Shown: positions 35,686 to 44,499 of the stretch, one piece after another
Layout: each line of letters opens with the position of its first letter
Position numbering within the stretch: position 1 is the stretch's first letter
Assembly (NCBI GenBank): GCA_013112545.1
Contig: JABFGJ010000009.1
Span: 1-64,000 of the forward strand
Direction of reading: 5' to 3'
From: Bacteroidota bacterium
GTDB taxonomy: Bacteria; Bacteroidota; Bacteroidia; Flavobacteriales_E; Vicingaceae
DNA length: 64,000 nucleotides
Notes under the pieces: model-generated
What the model saw: the letters and a program-made list of their open reading frames with translations, nothing else
Told to the model about the DNA's origin: nothing
Database searches by the model: none
Position numbers and translations under genes: made by a program

Positions 35686-37752
35686 ATGAAAAAATATCTC
35701 CTGAAGCATCTCCTATTTTTATTTATTACATCGATTTTTTTTAGTTCAAATGCCAACCAAAACATAAAAAACGACAACAATACTGAATACAAAAAAGCCA
35801 ACATTCTTGTAGATTCTTTGATTTTTTATTACGATACAGACTCAGCTAAATATGAGTTTTTTGCTGAGCAGTTTAATCAAACTGAATTTAAAAGTTTAGT
35901 TGATTCTAATTTCAGACAATTATTTTTTGATCGAACTGACTTTTTAAGAAGAAAATATAAGTATAAGGAAGCTATTCCAATTTTAGAACATGCAATATCT
36001 ATAGCTAGGGAGAAAAAAGATACCCTATCAATGGCAACCTTTTATAAAATGCAATCTACTCTCTATTATTATTTAGATAACATAGATTCTACAAGTGCCC
36101 AACTTAATAAGGCTTATGACTTATTTAAATATTTAAAAAACGATGCGGAGTTAGGCGCTATTGACATTCGAAAAGCTAGAATTGAATACGACCTAGGCCA
36201 TTATGATAAAGCTTTAGAGTATTCATTTATTGCCTTAGAACTGAATAAGTCAGCAGGGGATCAACAAAAAATGGGTATATCTTATCTTCAATTGGGAGAC
36301 ACCTATTTATACTTATCAAATTATAGAGATTCTAAAAAGTATTTTGAACTGGCAAGCCTAGTTTTTAAAAAAGTAGAATATGACTATGGCTATTATGAAG
36401 CAATTGCTAATTATGGTTTGGTTGAAATCAAAGAAAAGCAATATAGAAAAGGAATAAGCAAGCAGTTTGAAGCTTTGAAATACTGGAATGATAAAAACTT
36501 TGAAATTGACGCTGGCTATACCTATAGTTTTTTAGTTGAAGCATATTTAGGGTTGCAACAATTAGATAGCAGTATTTATTATAACGAATTAGCCAAAAAA
36601 GAATTTCATAAATCAAATTATAATAGTGGGCTTTGCGTTGCTTATTTATTTGATGCAAAAATTTATTTCGAAAAAAAGCAATATCAAAAAGCATTAGATA
36701 GTGCTTTGGTTTGCTATAAGTTAGCTAGTGAAAATTCGTATAATGTTACTTTAGAATTAATAAATTACGAATTGTATCGTATTTATAAAGTATTAAAAAA
36801 TGAAAGCAAAAGTTATGAGCATATTGAGGCTTATGTATTATTAAAAGACAGTTTTAACTTTAATCCCTATGCGCTAAAAAGCGATGCAATGAAGTATCAA
36901 CTTAAAGCTGAAGAAGCACAATTAAAACAGCAAATTGCTGAAGAACGCGCCTTAATAGAGGTTGAGAAAGGAGAAAAAACAAAACAACAATTGGTAAATG
37001 CAATAATTATTTCGATTATTATATTATTATCTTTTTTTATTTCAATTTATTACTTAACCAAGAATAGAAAATTAAATAAAAACCTATCCATCCAACGAGA
37101 GTTAATATCAGAGGAGTTAAAAGTGAAAGAGTCTTTATTGAGTGAAATTCACCATAGAGTAAAAAACAACCTACAAGTAATTAACAGTATGCTTAATTTA
37201 CAGACTCAATACATCACCGATGATTTATTGAAGAAAACAATTGATGATTGTAGGGGTAGGATAACTTCTATGTCTTTAATACATGAAAGTCTTTATAGAA
37301 AAAAAGATTATAAAGAAGCATTATTTAGCAGCTATATTGAAGAACTCTTACCTCGACTAATAAATACTTACGAAACTGATGTTAGCAGAGTTCAATTGGT
37401 CATGGACATTGAACCCATTAAACTATCGCTAGACGATTCTATACCTTGTGGATTAATTATTAATGAAATAGTTTCCAACTCATTAAAACACGGCTTTCCT
37501 TATGGAAAAGAAGGGGAAATAAAAATAGAATTAAAGCAAAAAGAAAACAAGGTTCTACTAACTATTTCCGACAATGGGATAGGTTTGGAAGATGGCAAAA
37601 CATTTAATAGCTACGAATCATTTGGATTTCTTTTAATTGAGGTATTAGCAAGTCAACTTGAAGCAGAACTAACTATAAACTCTCAAAACGGCTTTTCTTA
37701 CCATTTGGAATGGGAAAATAAGGCTGAATCTGATGTATCAGAGCATGCATAG
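35686..37752 (+). CDS. TPR sensor histidine kinase (HisKA_2 family)
   Basis: A 688-residue membrane kinase. A signal peptide (to about residue 25) is followed by a periplasmic TPR array (about 85-390), a coiled coil rich in Glu and Gln (about 405-435) and one transmembrane helix (NAIIISIIILLSFFISIYYL, about 438-460). The cytoplasmic HisKA_2 phosphoacceptor is SEIHHRVKNNLQVINSMLNL, and the HATPase_c domain has INEIVSNSLKHGFP (N box) and ISDNGIGLEDG (G1 box). The periplasmic TPR would sense a protein or envelope ligand. No response regulator is adjacent, so it is an orphan. The 3' end overlaps the MepB-like gene by 15 bases. Confidence 0.92.
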   Translation: MKKYLLKHLLFLFITSIFFSSNANQNIKNDNNTEYKKANILVDSLIFYYDTDSAKYEFFAEQFNQTEFKSLVDSNFRQLFFDRTDFLRRKYKYKEAIPILEHAISIAREKKDTLSMATFYKMQSTLYYYLDNIDSTSAQLNKAYDLFKYLKNDAELGAIDIRKARIEYDLGHYDKALEYSFIALELNKSAGDQQKMGISYLQLGDTYLYLSNYRDSKKYFELASLVFKKVEYDYGYYEAIANYGLVEIKEKQYRKGISKQFEALKYWNDKNFEIDAGYTYSFLVEAYLGLQQLDSSIYYNELAKKEFHKSNYNSGLCVAYLFDAKIYFEKKQYQKALDSALVCYKLASENSYNVTLELINYELYRIYKVLKNESKSYEHIEAYVLLKDSFNFNPYALKSDAMKYQLKAEEAQLKQQIAEERALIEVEKGEKTKQQLVNAIIISIIILLSFFISIYYLTKNRKLNKNLSIQRELISEELKVKESLLSEIHHRVKNNLQVINSMLNLQTQYITDDLLKKTIDDCRGRITSMSLIHESLYRKKDYKEALFSSYIEELLPRLINTYETDVSRVQLVMDIEPIKLSLDDSIPCGLIINEIVSNSLKHGFPYGKEGEIKIELKQKENKVLLTISDNGIGLEDGKTFNSYESFGFLLIEVLASQLEAELTINSQNGFSYHLEWENKAESDVSEHA

Positions 37753-38223
37753 ATTCTTTGCTTTTTCAAAATCTAAATCTCTTAAATTGACAAAATAAGC
37801 CAATTGCCAATTTTGTGTTTCGATTGCTTGTTTGCTAGTAGGAATATCCCAAGGAGGGTAAACCCGAAATCCTCTTTTGCCTATTTTATTAGTGGTAGAA
37901 ACAATGTTTCTGTCAATTAAAACCGCTTTTGGAAAAATAAACAAGCCCAATTTATTTTCCTTTTTGATTTGAATAAAGAAGAAGTCAAATTCATCTGTTT
38001 GATGAAAAGGGCATGTAAAACCAACATTATTCCTTCGCCAACACGTTACGAATTGTCCGTTTTTCTTGGGTGTTTGTTTTGCAGTTCTATGAATCACAAT
38101 GGAATCATTCAAACTAAACTGTAAAGCATCATATTCTTGGCTTTCATTTTCAATTGAAATAGCCGTAATTTCAATTTCTAATGGTCTGAGTAATAATAAT
38201 TCAAATTCTTTTAAAGTGTTCAA
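37738..38223 (-). CDS. MepB family protein
   Basis: A 161-residue cytosolic protein resembling the MepB family, named from the Staphylococcus aureus mepRAB locus. Recognisable elements are NDSIVIHRTAKQTPKKNGQF, VTCWRRN and FIQIKKENKLGLFIFPKAVL, and the C-terminal GFRVYPPWDIPTSKQA. The biochemical role is not established; a DNA-binding or nuclease-like fold has been suggested for relatives, which I cannot test here. No drug efflux pump or MarR regulator is adjacent, so the mep context is absent. Convergent with the sensor kinase gene. Confidence 0.82.
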   Translation of the reverse strand: MNTLKEFELLLLRPLEIEITAISIENESQEYDALQFSLNDSIVIHRTAKQTPKKNGQFVTCWRRNNVGFTCPFHQTDEFDFFFIQIKKENKLGLFIFPKAVLIDRNIVSTTNKIGKRGFRVYPPWDIPTSKQAIETQNWQLAYFVNLRDLDFEKAKNLCML

Positions 38224-38302
38224 TTATAGTGCAATAAGTGTGATATTGAAAAGAAAGGACTAATTGGAAAGGTGAACTTGGCAGAGTTCAAATTAAATAC
38301 CC

Positions 38303-39520
38303 TTATTTCCCTTGCTTCTTCTTATTATACCGAGGCTTAAAACTCTTTTTAAATTGAGGCTTTTGGCTTGAAGGTTTGTAAGCAGGGCCTTCACCAATGT
38401 CATCAGGATTTGCAAGTTTATTGATGTCTTTTTTAATCAATTGCTCAATTTTTAAAAAATCCCGTTGATCTTTATCGTTGATAAAAGTTAAAGCAATTCC
38501 ACTAGATTTTGCTCTTGCTGTTCGTCCAACTCGGTGTACATAATCTTCAGGATCATTTGGCACATCAAAATTGATAACCAAATCTATAGAGTCAATGTCT
38601 ATTCCTCTAGAAATGATATCGGTTGCCACTAAAATTCGCAAACGCTTATTTCTAAATCTTCGCAATACTTCTTCTCGACCTCCTTGATCTAAATCGGAGG
38701 AAATACCATCGGCATCCATTCCCATTTTCTTTAAATCACGGACAATGTCTTTTACCGTTGCTTTTCGAGAAGTAAATACAATGATGCTATTTAGCTCATC
38801 TTTTCCTTTTAAAAGCGACTTTAATAAATTGTTTTTTTGCGCATCATAAACACAATAAGCGGCTTGTATAATTCCTTCTGCAGTTTGTGAAATTGCAATA
38901 TTCACTTCAGTGGGATTAATCATGATTTTTTTTGCCAAACTCCTAATTTTTGGAGGCATGGTTGCTGAAAACATGATGTTTTGTCGTTTTTTGGGTAAAT
39001 ATTCTGCTATTTTATTAATGTCGTCGCTAAATCCCATGTCCAACATTCGATCGGCTTCATCTAAAATAAAATGTTCTAGGTGCTCTAATTTGGCATACTT
39101 TAAATTCAAATGAGAAAGCAATCTACCAGGTGTTGCAACTATCACGTCTGCACCTTCGATTAAGGCTGTTTTTTCAGCTTCAAAAGAAGTGCCTGAACCT
39201 CCACCATAAACGGCTATACAAGAAGTTCCGGTAAAATATGAGAAACCTTCCATTTGTTGGTCAATTTGCATGGCCAATTCTCTCGTGGGTGCTATTATTA
39301 AAGTGTTTAATTTTCCTGGACCATTTTTTAATATGCGATCTAAGATCGGTAGGAGATAAGCAGCGGTTTTTCCTGTTCCAGTTTGCGCAACCGCTATAAT
39401 GTCTTTTCTTGCTTGGATAGCAGGTATGGATTGTTCTTGAACAGGTGTAGGTTCTTTAAAACCCATTGCGTCAAGCCCTTCCATGATTTCTTGGCCAAAG
39501 CCAAAATCGTTAAATGTCAT
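38303..39520 (-). CDS. DEAD-box RNA helicase (RhlE-like)
   Basis: A 405-residue ATP-dependent RNA helicase with all motifs: Q motif (GFKEPTPVQEQSIPA), I (AQTGTGKTAAY), Ia (PTRELAMQ), Ib (VATPGR), II (DEAD), III (SAT), IV (IIVFTSRK), V (ATDIISRGIDI) and VI (HRVGRTAR). The C-terminal ~40 residues are basic and low complexity (KPQFKKSFKPRYNKKK), typical of RhlE-group enzymes that act in ribosome biogenesis, RNA decay or cold growth. It is a single-gene unit. Confidence 0.94.
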   Translation of the reverse strand: MTFNDFGFGQEIMEGLDAMGFKEPTPVQEQSIPAIQARKDIIAVAQTGTGKTAAYLLPILDRILKNGPGKLNTLIIAPTRELAMQIDQQMEGFSYFTGTSCIAVYGGGSGTSFEAEKTALIEGADVIVATPGRLLSHLNLKYAKLEHLEHFILDEADRMLDMGFSDDINKIAEYLPKKRQNIMFSATMPPKIRSLAKKIMINPTEVNIAISQTAEGIIQAAYCVYDAQKNNLLKSLLKGKDELNSIIVFTSRKATVKDIVRDLKKMGMDADGISSDLDQGGREEVLRRFRNKRLRILVATDIISRGIDIDSIDLVINFDVPNDPEDYVHRVGRTARAKSSGIALTFINDKDQRDFLKIEQLIKKDINKLANPDDIGEGPAYKPSSQKPQFKKSFKPRYNKKKQGK

Positions 39521-39633
39521 GTATTTTGTTAAATTGAATATATTCTAAGCGAGTAAAGTTAAACATGAAATTAGAACTAGCTTAATTGTGAATTATTAAT
39601 CTTAAAACTTCCATTTATAATTTGTTGTTAGCT

Positions 39634-39641
39634 TACCTTTG
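39634..39641 (+). promoter_or_regulatory. -7 promoter element TACCTTTG
   Basis: TACCTTTG fits TAnnTTTG, 14 bases before the thioesterase ATG at 39656. It probably drives the thioesterase, S1/P1 nuclease and DUF3817 genes, which are 3-5 bases apart. Confidence 0.5.
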
Positions 39642-39655
39642 CCAAAATTTATATC

Positions 39656-40045
39656 ATGAATTTTCATACCAGAAAATGGGTAAAACCCGAAGATTTAAAT
39701 CCAAACAACAACTTGTTTGGAGGTAGGTTGTTACAATGGATAGACGAAGAAGCGGCTTTATATACGACTATACAATTGGATAATAAAAAAATTGCAACCA
39801 AGTTTATGTCAGAAATAAATTTTGTGAGTTCAGCCAAACAAGGTGATATCGTAGAATTGGGATTAGAAGTTGTTCAGTTTGGTAGAACATCCATTACCTT
39901 GCGATGCGTTGCTCGAAATAAAATGACTCGAAAAAACATTTTAACCATCGAAAACATCACCATGGTCAATTTGGGCGAAGACGGAAAACCAAAACCTCAT
40001 GGAAAGACAAAAGAACATTACATATCAGATACATTAACAGATTAA
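39656..40045 (+). CDS. Acyl-CoA thioesterase (hotdog fold, YciA/BACH-like)
   Basis: A 129-residue single hotdog-domain protein. The segment NPNNNLFGGRLLQWIDEEAA gives the family pattern with the catalytic Asp, and the FVSSAKQGDIVELGLEV and RTSITLRCVARN strands complete the fold. It would hydrolyse acyl-CoA to free fatty acid and CoA. It is first in a three-gene transcript with S1/P1 nuclease and DUF3817, which look functionally unrelated. Confidence 0.9.
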   Translation: MNFHTRKWVKPEDLNPNNNLFGGRLLQWIDEEAALYTTIQLDNKKIATKFMSEINFVSSAKQGDIVELGLEVVQFGRTSITLRCVARNKMTRKNILTIENITMVNLGEDGKPKPHGKTKEHYISDTLTD

Positions 40046-40048
40046 ATT

Positions 40049-40816
40049 ATGAAAAGAATAGGATTTTTAAGTGCATTGATTTTTAGTTCAGTTATAGCAT
40101 TCGCTTGGGGGCAAACAGGACATCGAGTTGTAGGAAAAATAGCTGAAAACCATTTAAGTAAAAAAGCTAAAGAAGCTTTGTTTTGTTTAATGGAAAATGA
40201 AAGTTTAGTAGAAGCATCAACATGGATGGACAATATTAAAAGCGACTCAGCTTATGATCACACACATCAATGGCATTATGTGACTATCCCCAATGGAAAA
40301 GATTACCACACTTGCGACATTGACAAAGGTGGAGATGCCTACGAAACTATAAACCGCATGATTGCTGTTTTAAAAAACAAGGAAACTTCTAAGCAAGAAA
40401 AAGTGGAGGCAGTTAGAATGTTAACGCACTTAGTAGGCGATATTCACCAACCGCTTCATGTTGGAAATGGAGAAGATAAAGGCGGAAACTCGGTCAAGGT
40501 TAAATGGTTTTACAAAAACTCTAATCTTCACCGCATTTGGGATAGTGAAATGCTGGATAGTAAGCAGTTTTCATATTCAGAATTAGCTGAATTAATAGAC
40601 CACCCTTCTGAATCTACTTTGGTTCAATTACAAAAAGATAATATGGATGTGTGGGTTAAAGAAGCCATGGACTTAAGGCCGCAGATATACGATATAGAAG
40701 GACAAGAAAACCTGTCTTACGAATACATGTATAAGAACTGGGCAACCGTAAAAGACCAATTGTTAAAAGCAGGGATTAGACTTGCAGGTATATTAAATGA
40801 AGCTTTAGACTGTTAA
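40049..40816 (+). CDS. S1/P1-type zinc nuclease, secreted
   Basis: A 255-residue exported nuclease. Signal peptide cleavage after SVIAFA exposes the mature N-terminal Trp (WGQTGHRVVGKIAE), which in this family coordinates zinc through its amino group. Further zinc ligands are seen in DHTHQWHYV, LTHLVGDIHQPLHVG and LHRIWDSEML. The three-zinc active site is thus intact. The enzyme degrades single-stranded DNA or RNA, probably for phosphate or nucleoside scavenging in the periplasm or outside. Length is typical. Confidence 0.93.
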   Translation: MKRIGFLSALIFSSVIAFAWGQTGHRVVGKIAENHLSKKAKEALFCLMENESLVEASTWMDNIKSDSAYDHTHQWHYVTIPNGKDYHTCDIDKGGDAYETINRMIAVLKNKETSKQEKVEAVRMLTHLVGDIHQPLHVGNGEDKGGNSVKVKWFYKNSNLHRIWDSEMLDSKQFSYSELAELIDHPSESTLVQLQKDNMDVWVKEAMDLRPQIYDIEGQENLSYEYMYKNWATVKDQLLKAGIRLAGILNEALDC

Positions 40817-40821
40817 GGAAT

Positions 40822-41127
40822 ATGGAAGGATTCAAAAAACAAGCTAATTTATTTGCAAAAATTAGCTTCTGGGAAGGGATATCATTTGTTGTATTACTAC
40901 TTATTGCCATGCCTTTGAAGTATATGTTTGATATGCCTCAAATGGTTAAAGTTGTCGGCATGTTACACGGTGTTTTGTTTGTCGCTTATGTATTTCAGCT
41001 ATTATACCTTGCTACATTTAAAGTTTTGTCCATTAAAACAATAGCACTTTATTTTTTAGGGTCATTTGTGCCCTTAATGGCTTTTTGGGTAGAAAAGCAG
41101 GTGAAGAGTGAACTGGAGGCAGCGTAA
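40822..41127 (+). CDS. DUF3817 membrane protein
   Basis: A 101-residue protein with three hydrophobic segments, matching DUF3817. The recognisable core is FWEGISFVVLLLIAMPLKYM and VGMLHGVLFVAYVFQL, and it ends with a short charged tail. The function is unknown. It lies 5 bases after the nuclease gene and is likely co-transcribed. Confidence 0.85.
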   Translation: MEGFKKQANLFAKISFWEGISFVVLLLIAMPLKYMFDMPQMVKVVGMLHGVLFVAYVFQLLYLATFKVLSIKTIALYFLGSFVPLMAFWVEKQVKSELEAA

Positions 41128-41203
41128 GGTTTGAATCCAAATTTTCTGTTATATAAATGGTAAATCTGAAAAACTTACTAAAACAAGGATTCTTTAATGA
41201 CTT

Positions 41204-41722
41204 TCATTTCAACTTCATCCACAGTTGAGCCATAATGGTTTTGGCATCCTTAAACGGATAGTTTAAAAATTGCTCAAGTGCCAAATGGATGATTTCTATT
41301 TCTTCGTTTTCAGTCGCCAAGCCTCCACCTGACTCAACTTGCTCGCTTACTTCAGCATAATATAAATTCATTATTTCGGTTACTGGCCCTGGTGTCGTGT
41401 AGAATTCGAACAGATGTGTCAGTTGATCGATTTTGTAACCTGTTTCTTCCAAAACTTCACGGTGAACGGTGCGTATTAAATCTTGATCTTTCCCTTCAAC
41501 TTTTCCAGCTACTATCTCTAATAATTCCTTTTCGGGTCCAACTCTAAATTGCTTAACCAATACAACTTCATTTTTAAGAGTGTTGAAAATCAAGACACCA
41601 ACTGAGTCTGGGGTGATAAATTGTTCTCTGTCAACTTCTCGGTTTGTTAGCTTACTTTTTAAAATTAAGCGGTCTAATTGATAATAACCTTTATATATGT
41701 TTTCTCTTTTTTTGATTTCCAT
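41204..41722 (-). CDS. nudK: Nudix hydrolase, NudK-like (GDP-mannose/ADP-sugar pyrophosphatase)
   Basis: A 172-residue Nudix enzyme. The catalytic helix is REVLEETGY, preceded by AGKVEGKDQDLIRTVH. The first half of the Nudix box departs from the GX5E spacing by one residue, with Gln where Glu is expected. The rest resembles E. coli NudK closely: VVLVKQFRVG, FEFYTTPGPVTEIMNLYYAE, a GGG stretch then EEIEI, and DAKTIMAQLW. Family enzymes hydrolyse GDP-mannose or ADP-ribose. It is divergent from the acyltransferase gene at 41765. The symbol is given on overall resemblance. Confidence 0.78.
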   Translation of the reverse strand: MEIKKRENIYKGYYQLDRLILKSKLTNREVDREQFITPDSVGVLIFNTLKNEVVLVKQFRVGPEKELLEIVAGKVEGKDQDLIRTVHREVLEETGYKIDQLTHLFEFYTTPGPVTEIMNLYYAEVSEQVESGGGLATENEEIEIIHLALEQFLNYPFKDAKTIMAQLWMKLK

Positions 41723-41764
41723 GGATATAGTAATTTAGCAGCCTATAAATGATAGCACAAAGCA

Positions 41765-42895
41765 ATGAATTTTGACGATATAAGACCCTATACTGACCAA
41801 GAAGTTAATGAGAAAATACAACGTTTAGTTGAAGAGCCTCAATTTCAGCAAGTCATGGAACAAATAAATCCGGAAGTCCCTTTTAAAATATTAAAAATGG
41901 GAATGCTTCGGATAAACACGATCAAAGATTTCCAGACAAAAATCATTGTCCCTATGCTTGAAAAACTCATTAATCAATCGACAGATGGATTAAGTGGCAT
42001 AGGCTTAGAAAATTTAGAAAAAGACAAACGCTATTTATTTGTTTCTACCCATAGAGACATTGCCTTGGATTCTGCTTTAATGGACTATGTATTATTAAAA
42101 AATGGATTTGAAACGGTTGAAATTGCAATTGGTGACAATCTAATGACTATTCCTTGGGTTGTTGACTTAGTTAAATTGAATAAAACTTTTATAGTAAAAC
42201 GCTCCTTGTCGAAAGAGAAAAAAGCAGCAGGCTCATTAGAGCTATCATCCTATATTCACCACGCACTTAAAGAGAAGAAAGAATCCATTTGGATTGCTCA
42301 AAAAGCGGGTAGAAGTAAGGACGGAAACGACAGAACAAACCCGAGCATTATTAAAATGTTTAGTTTGGCCGGCCAACCAGAAAAAATAATAGAAAACCTA
42401 AAGTCTTTAAATATTTGCCCTGTTTCTATTTCTTATGAATTTAATCCTTGCGATATTTTAACCATGCCCGAATTGATGGCGCTAGCCAATGGTGAAAAAT
42501 ATGAAAAAGCTCCTATGGAAGATTTAATGCAAATGGCTGAAGGAATAACCGGTAAAAAAGGAAAAGTAGTTGTCAGTTTTGGAAAACCCATCAATAGTGA
42601 AATTGAAAAACTAAAAGAATTTAAAAACTCAAATGATTTTTTTGCCAAAGTGGCTAAACTGATAGACAACCAAATTCACAATACCTATAGTTTGACGGAG
42701 TCTAATTACATAGCACATGATTTAATTAACCAAACTAACCGCTTTGCAAATGAGTATTCAGAAGTTAGTAAAGCTAATTTTGAAAGCTACATGAGCAGCC
42801 GACTAGAAAAAGTAGAAGGAGATGCGAATTTTATTAAAGAAGTGTTCTTGAAAATGTACGCTTATCCGGTTAAGAATAAATTGGAGAGTATATAA
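41765..42895 (+). CDS. PlsC-like glycerolipid acyltransferase
   Basis: A 376-residue cytosolic or peripheral protein. The motif VSTHRDIALDSALMDYVL resembles the HX4-5D active site of PlsC/PlsB acyltransferases. WIAQKAGRSKDGNDRT stands in the place of the EGTRS phosphate-binding motif, and LNICPVSISYEFNPCD fits motif IV. It probably makes phosphatidic acid or another acyl-lipid. It lacks obvious transmembrane helices and is longer than PlsC (about 240 residues), so the exact acceptor is uncertain. Confidence 0.75.
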   Translation: MNFDDIRPYTDQEVNEKIQRLVEEPQFQQVMEQINPEVPFKILKMGMLRINTIKDFQTKIIVPMLEKLINQSTDGLSGIGLENLEKDKRYLFVSTHRDIALDSALMDYVLLKNGFETVEIAIGDNLMTIPWVVDLVKLNKTFIVKRSLSKEKKAAGSLELSSYIHHALKEKKESIWIAQKAGRSKDGNDRTNPSIIKMFSLAGQPEKIIENLKSLNICPVSISYEFNPCDILTMPELMALANGEKYEKAPMEDLMQMAEGITGKKGKVVVSFGKPINSEIEKLKEFKNSNDFFAKVAKLIDNQIHNTYSLTESNYIAHDLINQTNRFANEYSEVSKANFESYMSSRLEKVEGDANFIKEVFLKMYAYPVKNKLESI

Positions 42896-42909
42896 ATTTA
42901 ATCTTTACC

Positions 42910-43686
42910 CTAATCTTCAACATCCTTATTCACGCCCATCCCAAATAGTGCGAAATCGTATTTTACTGGGTCATTTGCATCGTATTTTCTAAGATTGTTG
43001 GTCAACTCTTCCACGGCTTGCCAATCGTTTTGTTTGCGCTCCAAAAGCCCCAGTTTTCTTCCAACAGCCCCAGTATGGACATCTAATGGAATCATTAGTT
43101 CTGCTGCTTTATAGTTATTCCAGATTCCAAAATCAACTCCTTGGGCATTGTTTCTTACCATCCACCTTAAATACATATTAATTCGCTTTGCACTTGATTT
43201 TTTAATTGGATTAGAAATGTGTTTTTCTGTTCTAACTAAGTGATCAGTTTCAAAGAATAATTGCTTAAATAATGCAAGGTTTTCTTGAATTCCCAATTTA
43301 GGTTTTGAACGAAAAGCAGCTTCTAATCCTCCATGATTTTTGTATATGTGCTGCAAGGCATGAAAAAATCCAACTAAATCATCTGAATTAAAAGTGCGAT
43401 GTACAAAATGGGGCAGAGACTTTAAATCCGAGGCGTTATGGTTTAAAATAAAATCATGAGGTTCATGATCCATAAAAGTTAAAATTTTTTTTGCATTACG
43501 TATAATCGTAACTCGTTGGCCCCAAGCTAAAGTAGCGGCAAAAAAACCAGCAATCTCGATATCTTCTTTTTTAGAGAACAAATGCGGAATTTGTATGGGA
43601 TCGTCATTTATAAATTCCAACGACTCATATTGAGCTGCTTTTTCGTCTAATAATTTTTGAAGTTCAGAGGATTGCTTAATTTTCAT
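42910..43686 (-). CDS. TIGR02757 (DUF2400) family protein
   Basis: About 258 residues. The family is recognised by AGFFAATLAWGQRVTIIRNA, LPHFVHRTFNSDDLVGFFHA, KRINMYLRWMVRNN, GVDFGIW and PLDVHTGAVGRKLGL. These sequences resemble helix-hairpin-helix DNA glycosylase folds of the HhH-GPD group, although the activity is untested. I chose the ATG at 43686; the longest frame to 43743 would overlap the divergent small gene and has an unlikely N-terminus. Confidence 0.88.
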   Translation of the reverse strand: MKIKQSSELQKLLDEKAAQYESLEFINDDPIQIPHLFSKKEDIEIAGFFAATLAWGQRVTIIRNAKKILTFMDHEPHDFILNHNASDLKSLPHFVHRTFNSDDLVGFFHALQHIYKNHGGLEAAFRSKPKLGIQENLALFKQLFFETDHLVRTEKHISNPIKKSSAKRINMYLRWMVRNNAQGVDFGIWNNYKAAELMIPLDVHTGAVGRKLGLLERKQNDWQAVEELTNNLRKYDANDPVKYDFALFGMGVNKDVED

Positions 43687-43696
43687 AAAAAAATAA

Positions 43697-43945
43697 TTGG
43701 ATAAGGAGAAATTTAGACGATTAAAATTAAGTGCGAAGTACAAGCTGATTCAAAAAGAAGGCAAACACATCGCAAATAGAACACACGGTAGTTTTCTTTG
43801 TTTTCTATATCAACTGAATGGTTTTTATGTGGAAGCTTGGAAACCTATAGGAATCAACCTTATTCAGTGGATCGAAGTAGTTAATTCAGATGAGATTGTA
43901 GATAGTTATCTAGAAGATATCAACATCAAGGATTTAGATGTTTAA
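43697..43945 (+). CDS. Small conserved-looking hypothetical protein
   Basis: An 82-residue protein from a TTG start (43697), preceded by no clear ribosome binding site. It is rich in aromatic residues (SFLCFLYQLNGFYVEAWKPI, then GINLIQWIEVV) with a charged N-terminus and acidic C-terminus. It has no signal peptide. It is divergent from the TIGR02757 gene, and its 3' end overlaps the SUI1 gene by 4 bases. I do not recognise a family. Codon use and the absence of a better frame support a real gene. Confidence 0.6.
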   Translation: MDKEKFRRLKLSAKYKLIQKEGKHIANRTHGSFLCFLYQLNGFYVEAWKPIGINLIQWIEVVNSDEIVDSYLEDINIKDLDV

Positions 43946-44280
43946 CCGCCAACTCGTTTAGTCTTATAACCTTTATTAGTCAACAACTCCATTACTTTAT
44001 CTCTTTTTTCGCCTTGTATAATAATTTCGCCATCTTTTACGCTACCACCAACTCCACAAGCAGATTTTAATGCTTTTCCTAATTCATTTAAATCGTCTGC
44101 AGCTCCAATAAAACCTTTGACAACTGTAGCAATTTTGCCGCCTCTATTTTTACGATCTAAAAACACCTGCAAGGTTTGTTGTTGAGCAGGCAAGGTTTTT
44201 TGCTCTTCGTTTTCATCTTCAAATTCAAAATTTGGATTGGTTGAATAAACCATTCCATTGTTTTTGCCTTTTTTTCCCAT
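43942..44280 (-). CDS. SUI1/YciH family translation initiation factor-like protein
   Basis: A 112-residue protein. A disordered N-terminus (about 35 residues, charged) precedes a SUI1 domain of the eIF1/YciH type: LQVFLDRKNRGGKIATVVKG, LGKALKSACGVGGSVKDG and EIIIQGEKRDKVMELL. In eukaryotes eIF1 checks start-codon choice; the bacterial homologue probably binds the small ribosomal subunit, but its role is not firmly known. Tail-to-tail overlap of 4 bases with the small hypothetical gene. Confidence 0.9.
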   Translation of the reverse strand: MGKKGKNNGMVYSTNPNFEFEDENEEQKTLPAQQQTLQVFLDRKNRGGKIATVVKGFIGAADDLNELGKALKSACGVGGSVKDGEIIIQGEKRDKVMELLTNKGYKTKRVGG

Positions 44281-44489
44281 AATTCTTTTAAAAAGTTAAA
44301 GTTACCAAAGTGAAATTTATATGAACAAATAGGGTAAATCTTTTTTTAAAAACGATTATTCAACACCTTTACATTCATACCTGTTAAAGAAATTAACATC
44401 AGCGTAACCTGTGGGACAAATATTGGATTGAAAACATTTTAAAGTTAACAAAACTCAAAAGATTATTTCATAGATCATAATATTTGGAT

Positions 44490-44497
44490 TACATTTG
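44490..44497 (+). promoter_or_regulatory. -7 promoter element TACATTTG ahead of the B12 riboswitch
   Basis: TACATTTG fits TAnnTTTG. A start 5-7 bases downstream (about 44503) would place the 5' end of the mRNA exactly at the beginning of the cobalamin aptamer, which supports both calls. Confidence 0.55.
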
Positions 44498-44499
44498 CT

